Origin: Betaproteobacteria bacterium HGW-Betaproteobacteria-14
Lineage (GTDB): Bacteria; Pseudomonadota; Gammaproteobacteria; Burkholderiales; Rhodocyclaceae
Length of the DNA: 49,879 nucleotides
NCBI GenBank assembly: GCA_002840845.1
Contig: PHCS01000013.1
Coordinates: forward strand, 1 to 49,879
Reading direction: 5' to 3'
Each line of letters starts with the position of its first letter. Within the stretch, counting starts at the first letter, position 1. The notes beneath the pieces were generated by a model that was given only the letters and a program-made list of their open reading frames with translations, made no database searches and was not told the DNA's origin. The position numbers were made by a program, and so were the translations under genes. Below, piece by piece: positions 19,294 to 26,801 of the stretch.

Positions 19294-19329
19294 TGCCCCC
19301 TTCCTCGGGGAGGGGGTCGGGGGGAGGGT
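19294..19329 (+). repeat. GC-rich palindromic repeat, copy B (lipB leader)
   Basis: Within it, 19296-19325 matches 34270-34299 at 28 of 30 positions in the same orientation. It lies between the ybeD stop and the lipB start. Its 3' end, GGGGGGAGGG, provides the only purine-rich ribosome-binding sequence in front of the chosen TTG start of lipB at 19333. Confidence 0.75.
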
Positions 19330-19332
19330 GGT

Positions 19333-19935
19333 TTGATCATTCGCCGTCTTGGGCGGACTGACTTTGAGTCGACCTGGCGCGCCATGCAGCGCTTCACGGC
19401 GGAACGGACAGCCGATACGCCCGATGAGTTCTGGCTTACGGAGCATCCACCGGTATTTACGCAGGGCCAGGCCGGCCGCCCCGAGCACCTGCTGCGCGAC
19501 ACCGGCATTCCCCTCGTGAAGATCGACCGCGGCGGCCAGATCACCTATCACGGCCCCGGCCAGGCGGTGGTCTACCTGCTCGTCAACTTGTCGCGGCGCG
19601 GCCTCAAGGTGCGCGATCTGGTCACGCGCATCGAGCAGGCCGTGATCGACCTGCTGGCCGGCCATGGACTGCGCGGCGAGCGGCTGGCCGGTGCCCCAGG
19701 CGTCTATGTCGGCGGCGCCAAGATCGCGGCACTCGGCCTGCGCGTCAAGGGCGGCTGCTGCTACCATGGCGTGGCTCTCAACGTGGACATGGAACTCGAG
19801 CCGTATTCGGCGATCAATCCCTGCGGCTACCCCGGCATGAAGGTGACGCAGTTGCGCGACCTCAGGGTGGAATCCGACTGGATGCGCGCCGGCGAGGCGC
19901 TGCTGGAACAACTGGAAAGGCAACTCGAGCGATGA
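19333..19935 (+). CDS. lipB: Lipoyl(octanoyl) transferase
   Basis: The protein has 200 residues from TTG 19333 ('[19 protein letters not shown]'). Catalytic Cys sits in '[14 protein letters not shown]' and the Lys in '[13 protein letters not shown]'. The '[18 protein letters not shown]' motif binds the octanoyl moiety. It moves octanoate from acyl-carrier protein onto lipoyl domains. An ATG lies in frame at 19264, but the codons between translate the GC-rich repeat ('NRRCPLPRGGGRGEGG') and are unlike any LipB N-terminus, so the TTG is preferred. It overlaps lipA by four bases. Confidence 0.93.
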   Translation: MIIRRLGRTDFESTWRAMQRFTAERTADTPDEFWLTEHPPVFTQGQAGRPEHLLRDTGIPLVKIDRGGQITYHGPGQAVVYLLVNLSRRGLKVRDLVTRIEQAVIDLLAGHGLRGERLAGAPGVYVGGAKIAALGLRVKGGCCYHGVALNVDMELEPYSAINPCGYPGMKVTQLRDLRVESDWMRAGEALLEQLERQLER

Positions 19936-20879
19936 ATCCGGACAAGCCGCACAAGCAGAAAGGCGAGGCGAAGACCGCCCGCATTCCGATCAAGGTGGTG
20001 CCGGCCACCGTGCCGCTGAAGAAGCCCGGCTGGATCCGCGTCAAGGCTGGCAACAGCCATGCGCGTTTCGGCGAGGTGAAGCGCATCCTGCGCGATGCCG
20101 CCCTGCACACGGTGTGCGAGGAAGCCTCCTGCCCGAACATCGGCGAGTGCTTCGGCAAGGGCACCGCCACCTTCATGATCCTCGGCGACCTGTGCACGCG
20201 GCGCTGCCCCTTCTGCGACGTCGGCCACGGCAAGCCGCTGCCGCCGGATGCGCAGGAGCCGGCGCATCTGGCGCAGACGGTGGCGGCGATGCAGCTCAAC
20301 TACGTCGTCATCACCAGCGTCGACCGCGACGACCTGCGCGACGGCGGAGCGCAGCATTTTGCCGACTGCATCCGCGCCGTGCGCGCGGCCTCGCCATCAA
20401 CGCGCATCGAGATCCTCGTGCCCGACTTCCGCGGCCGCCTCGACATTGCCGTGGGCATTCTCACCGCCACGCCGCCGGATGTCTTCAACCACAACCTGGA
20501 AACCGTGCCGCGGCTCTACAAGCAAGCGCGGCCCGGTGCCGACTATGCGCATTCCCTGGCGCTGCTCAAAGCCTTCAAGGCACGCAATCCCGCCATCCTC
20601 ACCAAGTCCGGCCTGATGGTCGGCATCGGCGAGGACGATGCGGAAATCCTCGCCGTCATGCGTGACCTGCGCGCGCACGAGGTGAACATGCTCACCGTCG
20701 GACAGTACCTGGCGCCCTCCGGCCACCACTTGCCGGTGCTGCGCTATGCGCATCCCGATGTCTTCACGATGCTCGAGCGCGAGGCGCAGGCCATGGGCTT
20801 CTCGCATGCCGCCTGCGGGCCGATGGTGCGCTCGAGTTATCATGCCGACCAGCAGGCCCACCTGGCGGGCGTGTCATGA
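19932..20879 (+). CDS. lipA: Lipoyl synthase (radical SAM)
   Basis: The protein has 315 residues. The auxiliary cluster cysteines are Cys62, Cys67 and Cys73 in '[13 protein letters not shown]', and the radical-SAM cluster is Cys88-X3-Cys92-X2-Cys95 in '[13 protein letters not shown]'. The family end '[15 protein letters not shown]' carries the serine that ligates the auxiliary cluster (RSSY). It inserts two sulfur atoms into octanoyl-lysine. It is flanked by lipB (4-base overlap) and a TlpA-like gene (4-base overlap). Confidence 0.98.
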   Translation: MNPDKPHKQKGEAKTARIPIKVVPATVPLKKPGWIRVKAGNSHARFGEVKRILRDAALHTVCEEASCPNIGECFGKGTATFMILGDLCTRRCPFCDVGHGKPLPPDAQEPAHLAQTVAAMQLNYVVITSVDRDDLRDGGAQHFADCIRAVRAASPSTRIEILVPDFRGRLDIAVGILTATPPDVFNHNLETVPRLYKQARPGADYAHSLALLKAFKARNPAILTKSGLMVGIGEDDAEILAVMRDLRAHEVNMLTVGQYLAPSGHHLPVLRYAHPDVFTMLEREAQAMGFSHAACGPMVRSSYHADQQAHLAGVS

Positions 20880-21367
20880 AAGGAGTTGTCGTGCTGAAGA
20901 AGCTTCTGCTCGTTGCGTTCCTGTGTTTTTCCGCTGCCGCGCAGGCGCAGGTCAAGGTCGGGGAGACGGTGCCGTCCTTCGACACCCGGTTGCTGGATGG
21001 CAAGACCCTGTCCGCGCAGGCGCTGAAGGGCAAGGCGGTGCTGGTGGTGTACTGGGCAACCTGGTGTCCGCCCTGCCAGCGGGAACTGCCCGAACTGCAG
21101 TCGCTCTACGAAAAATACCGCGACAAGGGCTTCGAGATCCTCGCCCTCTCCATCGACGCCGACAAATTCACCGTCGAGGAATTCTGGAAGGACCACGACT
21201 ACCATTTTTCCGTAGCCATGATCGCGCCGGCGCACACACAGGCCCTGGGCAAGGTCAAGGCCACGCCGACCCTCCATCTCATCGACCGGCAGGGCAAGCT
21301 GAACCTCGTTCGACTCGGCCCCATGGGCAAGGACAAGCTGGAAGCGCGATTGCTGCCGCTGCTCTAG
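20876..21367 (+). CDS. TlpA-like periplasmic thioredoxin
   Basis: The protein has 163 residues. A signal peptide ('[16 protein letters not shown]') is followed by an AhpC/TSA-type thioredoxin fold. The active site is Trp-Cys-Pro-Pro-Cys in '[17 protein letters not shown]', with the cis-Pro in '[14 protein letters not shown]'. Such proteins reduce disulfides in the periplasm, for example for cytochrome c maturation; the partner here is unknown. The ATGA overlap with lipA suggests cotranslation, an arrangement I cannot explain functionally. It ends the long plus-strand run from mreB. Confidence 0.9.
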   Translation: MKGVVVLKKLLLVAFLCFSAAAQAQVKVGETVPSFDTRLLDGKTLSAQALKGKAVLVVYWATWCPPCQRELPELQSLYEKYRDKGFEILALSIDADKFTVEEFWKDHDYHFSVAMIAPAHTQALGKVKATPTLHLIDRQGKLNLVRLGPMGKDKLEARLLPLL

Positions 21368-21401
21368 CGAGGCCCCTGTGCTGCTGCCAAGAAGTTAACG
21401 C

Positions 21402-21935
21402 TCAGTCCTGGCGCTTCTGCGAAAGGGCGGAGTCGACCGCGCGCTTGTAGTAGATGTAGTCCATCTCCGGCGCGGGCGCGCCCAGCCGCGTGGCGGCGGC
21501 GGAGACCTGGCCGCGGTGGTGCACCATGTGCCCCATCATGTGGGTGAGCACGTCGCGCACCCAGTTGCGCCGCTCCTTGCCGTCGGTGCCGCGGTAGGCG
21601 ATCTCCGATTCGAAGAAGGCGTCCGGCTTGCTCTCCAGCCAGTGCTGCAGTTCGCGCATTTCCAGGCGCAAGGCCTTCTTCAGATCGCGCCAGTCCGGAT
21701 GGTGGATGGCCTTGAAATCCACAATCGGGCTTTCGCCCTGCAGACGCAGGCGCCACAACTGTCCCACCACCAGGATGTGGTCGAGCGTGTGGTGGATGGT
21801 GGAAAAAAAGAGCCCTTGCGGTTCGCTCAGCGCCTTCGCCTCAAGGCGGTCCAGGCACGCGAACAGCGCCTCGTTGGCCCAATGCTGATAGTCGGCCTGG
21901 TAGATGAAGTACTGCTTCCAGCTCAATGCGCTCAT
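21402..21935 (-). CDS. DinB-family protein
   Basis: The protein has 177 residues from ATG 21935 ('MSALSWKQYFIYQADYQHW'). It has the DinB four-helix-bundle pattern, with putative metal histidines in 'TIHHTLDHILVVGQLWR' and 'THMMGHMVHHRGQVSAAAT'. The family includes bacillithiol/mycothiol-type S-transferases and DNA-damage-inducible proteins; the exact substrate is unknown. The open frame continues far upstream of ATG 21935, antisense to the following genes, but only this part looks like a protein. It is divergent from the DUF4197 gene, with 60 bases between the starts. Confidence 0.88.
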   Translation of the reverse strand: MSALSWKQYFIYQADYQHWANEALFACLDRLEAKALSEPQGLFFSTIHHTLDHILVVGQLWRLRLQGESPIVDFKAIHHPDWRDLKKALRLEMRELQHWLESKPDAFFESEIAYRGTDGKERRNWVRDVLTHMMGHMVHHRGQVSAAATRLGAPAPEMDYIYYKRAVDSALSQKRQD

Positions 21936-21995
21936 CGTTCCTCCTGCTCCGGCCCATTCATGCGAGAATGCCCGCTGAACAACCGGAGATACTAC

Positions 21996-22685
21996 ATGGC
22001 TTCCCTGATGCGCATTTTCATCGGTTTGCTCTGGCTTGTCATCCTCGCGCCGGTGCGCGCCGGCGGGCTCGACGCGATCAGTTCGCAGGACAGCGGCGAT
22101 GCCCTGAGGCAGGCGCTCACCCAGGGCGCCTCGGCGGCGGTGGCGAGCCTGGGCAAGAAGGACGGCTTTCTCGGCAATCCCAAAGTGAAAATCCCCCTGC
22201 CGGACAGCCTGGCGCAGGCGGAAAAGCTGATGCGCACCTTCGGCATGGGCAAGTACGCCGACGAGCTCATCACCACCATGAACCGCGCAGCCGAGGCCGC
22301 CGTGCCCGAAGCCAGGCAATTGCTGGTGGATGCCGTCAAGCAGATGACGCTGCAGGATGCCAAGGCCATCCTCACCGGCGGCGACGATTCGGCCACGCAG
22401 TACTTCAAGCGCACCACGTCCGGCCCGCTGACCGAGCGATTCCTGCCCATCGTCAAGCAGGCGACGGAAAAGGTGAAGCTGGCCGACAAGTACAACCGCT
22501 ACGCCAAGCGCGCCGCCAAGCTCGGCCTGCTCGACAAGGAAGACGCCAGCCTCGAGCACTACGTTACGCAGAAGGCCCTGGACGGCCTCTTCCTCATGAT
22601 CGCCGAGGAGGAGCGCGCAATCCGCAAGGATCCCGTCGGCCAGGCCAGCAGCCTGCTCCGCAAGGTCTTCGGCGCTTTGAATTAA
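21996..22685 (+). CDS. DUF4197 secreted protein
   Basis: The protein has 229 residues from ATG 21996, with a signal peptide ('MRIFIGLLWLVILAPVRAG'). The mature chain is helical and carries the DUF4197 signatures 'GDALRQALTQGASAAVASLG', 'DGFLGNPKVKIPLPDSL' and 'AKAILTGGDDSATQYFKR'. The function is unknown; a periplasmic location is inferred. GGAG lies at 21984-21987 upstream of the start. The neighbouring Rep-type helicase begins 60 bases downstream, an order I have seen in betaproteobacteria. Confidence 0.88.
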   Translation: MASLMRIFIGLLWLVILAPVRAGGLDAISSQDSGDALRQALTQGASAAVASLGKKDGFLGNPKVKIPLPDSLAQAEKLMRTFGMGKYADELITTMNRAAEAAVPEARQLLVDAVKQMTLQDAKAILTGGDDSATQYFKRTTSGPLTERFLPIVKQATEKVKLADKYNRYAKRAAKLGLLDKEDASLEHYVTQKALDGLFLMIAEEERAIRKDPVGQASSLLRKVFGALN

Positions 22686-22745
22686 CCCCTGTTGATTGCC
22701 GCCAAGTCCGTCGGGCCTCGGCCCGGTGGCGGGCAGTGTTTGTTT

Positions 22746-24731
22746 ATGTTGTCCAAGCTCAATCCCCCGCAGCGCGAAGCGGTGAAATATCTCGACGGCC
22801 CGCTGCTGGTGCTGGCCGGCGCCGGCTCCGGCAAGACGCGCGTCATCACGCAGAAGATCGCCCACCTCGTCGAGCAGCGCGGCTTCAAGCCCGAGCAGAT
22901 TGCCGCCATCACCTTCACCAACAAGGCGGCGAAGGAAATGCGCGAGCGGGTGCGCCAGTTGCTGCCCGGCCAGCCGCTCGAATCGCTCAACGTGTCCACG
23001 TTTCATGCGCTGGGCGCGCGCATCCTGCGGCAGGAGGCGAAGGCGCTGCAGCTCAAGCCGCGCTTTTCCATCTTCGATGCCGCCGACAGCGGCGCGGTGA
23101 TCGGCGAACTGGCGAAGGAGGCCGACAAGGCGCGCCTCAAGCGCCTGCAATGGCGCATCTCCGGCTGGAAGAATGCGCTGGTCGAGCCGAACGAGGCGCT
23201 CTCGCTGGCCGCAGATGAACTGGACCTGGCCGCCGCGCGGCTCTACGGCGACTACGAGAAAGCCCTGCGTGCCTACCAGGCGGTGGATTTCGACGACCTC
23301 ATCCGCCTGCCGGTGCAGTTGTTCGAGAACGAGGCGGATGTCCTGCTGCGCTGGCAGGGAAAGTTGCAATACCTCCTGGTCGACGAATACCAGGACACCA
23401 ACCGCAGCCAGTACAAGCTGATGCGCCTGCTGGCCGGCGGCCGCGCCGCCTTCACCGCGGTGGGCGACGACGACCAGGCCATCTATGCCTGGCGCGGCGC
23501 CGACGTGGAGAACCTCCGTGTCCTGCAGGCTGACTTTCCGCAGCTGAAGGTCATCAAGCTGGAGCAGAACTACCGCTCCATGCAGCGCATCCTCAAGGCC
23601 GCCAACACGCTCATCGGCAACAACGAGAAGCTGTTCGAGAAGCGCCTGTGGTCGGAGCACGGCCACGGCGACGCCGTCCAGGTGAATGTTGCCCGCGACA
23701 GCGAGCAGGAGGCCGAGCAGGTCGTCATGAAGCTGATGGCGCACCGCTTCGAGCACCGCGGCAAGTGGGGCGACTACGCCATTCTCTACCGCGGCAACCA
23801 CCAGGCGCGCGCCTTCGAGCAGCAGTTGCGCAACCAGAAGATCGCCTATGCCATCTCGGGCGGGCAGTCGTTCTTCGACAAGGCGGAGATCAAGGACCTT
23901 GTCGCCTGGCTGCGCCTGATCGCCAACAGCGACGACGATCCCGCCTTCATCCGCGCCGTCACCACGCCGCGCCGCGGCGTCGGCAGCACCACGCTGGAGG
24001 CGCTCGGCCGACTCGCCGGCGTGCGTCACGCCTCGCTTTTTGCCGCCGCCTTCGATGCTGCCGCGGAAAGCTATGTCAATCCCAAGCAGCTCGACGCGGT
24101 GCTGGAATTCGGCCAGCTCATCAACAAGCTGGAATGGCGCGCCCAGCGCGAGCCGGCGCGCCAAGTGCTGGAGGACATGCTGCACGCCATCGGCTACGAA
24201 GCCTGGCTGTTCGACTCATTCGATCCGCGCGAGGCCGAAAGCAAATGGGCCAACGTGCGCGATTTTGTCGACTGGCTGTCGAGAAAAGGTGAGGAGGAGA
24301 GCAAGACCCTGCTGGAACTGACGCAGGCCGTTGCGCTGATCTCGATGCTGGACAAGTCGGAAGAGGGCGGTGACCAGGTGCAGCTCGCCACTCTGCATGC
24401 CGCCAAGGGGCTGGAGTTCAAGCACGTCTTCCTCGTCGGCGTCGAGGAAGGCATCCTGCCGCACCGCGAATCGATCGAGGCCGGCACGGTGGAGGAGGAG
24501 CGCCGCCTGATGTACGTCGGCATCACGCGCGCCGAGCGCAGCCTCACCATCTCGTACTGCGAGCGGCGCAAGACCGGCAAGGAGTGGCGCGAATGCGAGC
24601 CCTCGCGCTTCATCGTCGAGATGGGCGACGATCTGAAGAGGTCGGGCGGCAAGGCTGCCGAGCCGACCGACCGCGCTTCCGGCGCCGCCCGCCTGGCGCA
24701 GATGCGCGCCCTGTTGGCCGGCACCAAATAG
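22746..24731 (+). CDS. rep: ATP-dependent DNA helicase Rep (UvrD/PcrA superfamily 1A)
   Basis: The protein has 661 residues from ATG 22746 ('MLSKLNPPQREAVKYLDG'). The Q motif precedes Walker A 'AGAGSGKTRVIT'. Motif Ia is 'ITFTNKAAKEMRERV', motif II 'YLLVDEYQDTNRSQY', motif III 'VGDDDQAIYAWRGAD', motif IV 'LEQNYRSMQRIL', motif V 'LATLHAAKGLEFKHVFLVGV' and motif VI 'LMYVGITRAERSLTISYC'. Length and the 'WRGADVENLRVLQ' motif favour Rep over the longer UvrD. It unwinds DNA 3' to 5' and helps replication past protein blocks. A UvrD/PcrA role remains possible. Confidence 0.93.
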   Translation: MLSKLNPPQREAVKYLDGPLLVLAGAGSGKTRVITQKIAHLVEQRGFKPEQIAAITFTNKAAKEMRERVRQLLPGQPLESLNVSTFHALGARILRQEAKALQLKPRFSIFDAADSGAVIGELAKEADKARLKRLQWRISGWKNALVEPNEALSLAADELDLAAARLYGDYEKALRAYQAVDFDDLIRLPVQLFENEADVLLRWQGKLQYLLVDEYQDTNRSQYKLMRLLAGGRAAFTAVGDDDQAIYAWRGADVENLRVLQADFPQLKVIKLEQNYRSMQRILKAANTLIGNNEKLFEKRLWSEHGHGDAVQVNVARDSEQEAEQVVMKLMAHRFEHRGKWGDYAILYRGNHQARAFEQQLRNQKIAYAISGGQSFFDKAEIKDLVAWLRLIANSDDDPAFIRAVTTPRRGVGSTTLEALGRLAGVRHASLFAAAFDAAAESYVNPKQLDAVLEFGQLINKLEWRAQREPARQVLEDMLHAIGYEAWLFDSFDPREAESKWANVRDFVDWLSRKGEEESKTLLELTQAVALISMLDKSEEGGDQVQLATLHAAKGLEFKHVFLVGVEEGILPHRESIEAGTVEEERRLMYVGITRAERSLTISYCERRKTGKEWRECEPSRFIVEMGDDLKRSGGKAAEPTDRASGAARLAQMRALLAGTK

Positions 24732-24753
24732 AAAAGGGCGGGTTGCCCCGCCC
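24732..24753 (-). terminator. Rho-independent terminator for the cytochrome gene (minus strand)
   Basis: Read on the minus strand, a 7-bp GC stem (GGGCGGG/CCCGCCC, 24736-24753) with loop GCAA is followed by TTTTC. It lies 21 bases past the cytochrome gene stop. In the plus direction the hairpin lacks a T-run, so it is probably a weak stop for rep. Confidence 0.75.
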
Positions 24754-24774
24754 CTCCACCCCGAAACGCTGCGC

Positions 24775-25602
24775 TTATTTGGCCGCGGCCGCCATGTACT
24801 CCACTGCGGCGCGGATGTCCGCGTCGGGAATCGAGGTGTTGCCGCCTTTCGGCGGCATGGCGCCCTTGCCCTTGATCACGCTGGCAGTGAGCGCATCGAG
24901 TCCGGTCGCGAGGCGCGGCGCCCAGGCGCCCTTGTCGCCGAGCTTCGGTGCGCCGGCGACGCCGGAAGCATGGCAGGCCACGCAGGCGCCGTCGTATACC
25001 TTCTTTCCGTTGCCGGCGCCTGCGGCAGGTGCTGCCGCTGCGGGCGCAGGTGCAGGCGCCGCCGCAGCCGTTGCCGGCGCCGGCGCAGCAGCAGTGGGCG
25101 CGGCGCTGGCCTTGGGTGCCGCCGGTTCCTTGAAGCTGGCGCCCGATTTGTTCGCCAGCCAGGCGACAACTCGGGTGAAGTCGGCATCGGAAAGATCCGC
25201 GCCGCCCTTCGGCGGCATGGCGCCCTTGCCCTTGATGCCGGAGGCGGCCAACTTCTCCAGGCCGACGCCGATGCGCGCGGCCCAAGCGCCCTTGTCGCCA
25301 AGCTTGGGCGCATTGGCCACGCCGCTGTCATGGCAGGCCGCGCAGGTTGCCTTATATATGGCTTCGCTGCCCTGGGCCGCCTTTTCTCCACCTGCCGTCG
25401 TGGCCAGCGCCACCTGAGCCATCGGCTGGATGCGCCTTGCGACCGCCTCCTCGGAGAGGTCTCCGCCGGAATTGCCGCTGGTGGCAAGTTGCGAGATGAG
25501 GGCCGGGATTGCGACGAGCAAAAACAATGAAATGACGACCACGACGACCAACTGCTTCGGCGTCTTGATCGGGCCGCTGCTTTCTTCAGGATGTTCAGCC
25601 AT
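24775..25602 (-). CDS. Membrane-anchored di-haem cytochrome c5-like protein
   Basis: The protein has 275 residues. One N-terminal membrane helix (about residues 17-35, 'QLVVVVVISLFLLVAIPAL') is followed by two cytochrome c5-type domains. The haem sites are Cys87-Ala-Ala-Cys-His91 and Cys207-Val-Ala-Cys-His211, and each domain repeats 'APKLGDKGAWA' and the axial Met in 'KGKGAMPPKGG'. An Ala/Pro-rich linker of about 45 residues joins them. Such proteins carry electrons in the periplasm, often to nitrate-reducing or terminal oxidase systems; the partner here is unknown. The two domains look like an internal duplication. It is divergent from the tRNA-Arg gene. Confidence 0.93.
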   Translation of the reverse strand: MAEHPEESSGPIKTPKQLVVVVVISLFLLVAIPALISQLATSGNSGGDLSEEAVARRIQPMAQVALATTAGGEKAAQGSEAIYKATCAACHDSGVANAPKLGDKGAWAARIGVGLEKLAASGIKGKGAMPPKGGADLSDADFTRVVAWLANKSGASFKEPAAPKASAAPTAAAPAPATAAAAPAPAPAAAAPAAGAGNGKKVYDGACVACHASGVAGAPKLGDKGAWAPRLATGLDALTASVIKGKGAMPPKGGNTSIPDADIRAAVEYMAAAAK

Positions 25603-25672
25603 TTCCGGATTCCTTGCCTGGAATGAAAGGGCTAATTATAGCCTTGCCGGACAGTCTGTTCGGCGGGCCGAA

Positions 25673-25701
25673 TGGACGGTATGGGGGAAAACCGCTATGC
25701 T
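25673..25701 (+). promoter_or_regulatory. Likely sigma-70 promoter of tRNA-Arg
   Basis: The -35-like TGGACG (25673-25678) and -10-like TATGCT (25696-25701) are 17 bases apart, and the mature tRNA starts 11 bases after the -10. Four of six -35 bases fit the consensus. Confidence 0.5.
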
Positions 25702-25711
25702 TCGCGTCCTA

Positions 25712-25788
25712 GCGCCCGTAGCTCAGCTGGATAGAGTACTGCCCTCCGAAGGCAGGGGTCGGACGTTCGAATCGTCTCGGGCGCGCCA
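25712..25788 (+). tRNA. tRNA-Arg, anticodon CCG
   Basis: This is a 77-base tRNA with encoded CCA. The acceptor pair is GCGCCCG with CGGGCGC, the D-arm has AGCTGGATA, the anticodon stem is CTGCC/GGCAG with loop CTCCGAA, giving anticodon CCG (reads CGG), and the T-arm loop is TTCGAAT. The T stem has one G-T wobble. All canonical positions are intact. Confidence 0.96.
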
Positions 25789-25893
25789 AATTCCAACTGA
25801 TCTGCGCTGCCCGCGCGGACAGCTTGCGCAAGCACTTTCCTGCCCTACCAGCCTTCTAGTTCGCAAAGCCTTGCCGCCGGCCTAACTGGGTGC

Positions 25894-26148
25894 CTAGTCC
25901 GCCAGTGGCGGGTGAAGCCGGCTACGGATGGCGTTCAGCTGGCGGTCGCGGATCGGATTGGGCTCGTCGACTGCAGCTTCCCGTTGCAGCGCCAGGAGAT
26001 CCGCTGACAGGCGCCCCAGGTCCACCTGGCGTGCCAGGGCGGCGACGGCGATCGCCAGGGTTTGCTCCGAGGATTGGAGCAGATCCACCAATGTGCTGCG
26101 GAAATAGACCGATTCGCGCAGCAGACCATCCAGCTCTTCCGGCCCCAT
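25894..26148 (-). CDS. Small conserved-looking protein of unknown function
   Basis: The protein has 84 residues from ATG 26148 ('MGPEELDGLLRESVYFRSTL'). It is acidic, largely helical, with no membrane segment or cysteine. The start has a strong ribosome site, GAAGGAGG, six to ten bases upstream on the minus strand, which supports it as a real gene. The open frame extends further upstream but without further support. The 59 bases upstream to the MscL gene hold no clear promoter, so it may be cotranscribed with mscL. I do not recognise the family. Confidence 0.6.
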   Translation of the reverse strand: MGPEELDGLLRESVYFRSTLVDLLQSSEQTLAIAVAALARQVDLGRLSADLLALQREAAVDEPNPIRDRQLNAIRSRLHPPLAD

Positions 26149-26207
26149 CGCCCCCTCCTTCTTGGAGCGGCAATTGTAGCCGAAAAGAGATAAGGGGATG
26201 ACAGACT

Positions 26208-26651
26208 TTATTGCAGCTGCGAAGTGCAGTGCGCGCAGCGCGTCGCCTTGAGCGGGATGACGGACAGGCAGTGCGGGCATTCGCGCGTGGTCGGCGCGGC
26301 GGGTGCGGCGGTCTCGGCGCGCTTGAGACGGTTCATGACCTTGATGGCCATGAAGATGGCGAAGGCGATGATGACGAAATCGACCACGCTGTTGATGAAG
26401 GCGCCGTATTTGACGATGGGCGCGCCGGCCTTCTCCGCGGCGTCCAGCGTCTCGAAAGTCTTTTCGCCGAGGTTCAGGTAGAGGTGCTTGAAGTCGGCGC
26501 CGCCGAGCAGGCGGCCGAGCATGGGCATCACCACATCCTTGACGAAGGAATCCACGATCTTGCCGAAGGCGCCGCCGATGATGACGCCGATGGCCAAGTC
26601 GACCACGTTGCCCTTCATGGCGAACTCCTTGAATTCGCTGGCGATGCTCAT
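26208..26651 (-). CDS. mscL: Large-conductance mechanosensitive channel with C-terminal zinc ribbon
   Basis: The protein has 147 residues from ATG 26651, with AAAGGA six bases upstream. The MscL core is complete: '[19 protein letters not shown]' with the pore-lining first helix, then the periplasmic loop and second helix '[19 protein letters not shown]'. It opens under membrane tension to release solutes. In place of the usual helical C-terminal bundle, the tail carries Cys125-X2-Cys128 and Cys139-X2-Cys142 ('[19 protein letters not shown]'), a zinc-ribbon pattern. Zinc binding is inferred. Confidence 0.94.
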   Translation of the reverse strand: MSIASEFKEFAMKGNVVDLAIGVIIGGAFGKIVDSFVKDVVMPMLGRLLGGADFKHLYLNLGEKTFETLDAAEKAGAPIVKYGAFINSVVDFVIIAFAIFMAIKVMNRLKRAETAAPAAPTTRECPHCLSVIPLKATRCAHCTSQLQ

Positions 26652-26801
26652 GTGCAATCCTTTCATGCAGATGTTGGGGGAGGCATAAGTGTTGCGAAAT
26701 TTACCTCAATGCGCAACAAGTGCCGCTGGCAGCCCATAGTTGCTCGCGGCATTCTCTGCTAACCTGAAACCGTTCTATCGTGTCTCGGTGGAGGTGGATG
26801 C

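Noticed and set aside
21936..24185. Upstream extension of the DinB frame antisense to the DUF4197 and Rep genes
   Set aside because: The frame is open, but DinB homology begins only at ATG 21935 and the rest mirrors two well-supported genes.
25789..25893. Attachment site or integrated element after tRNA-Arg
   Set aside because: No integrase and no direct repeat of the tRNA 3' end are found in the window; the following genes are ordinary.
26691..26717. GTTGCG-N15-CGCAAC dyad between mscL and the AsmA gene as an operator
   Set aside because: Only six bases per arm, expected often by chance in this GC-rich sequence; no promoter could be placed against it.
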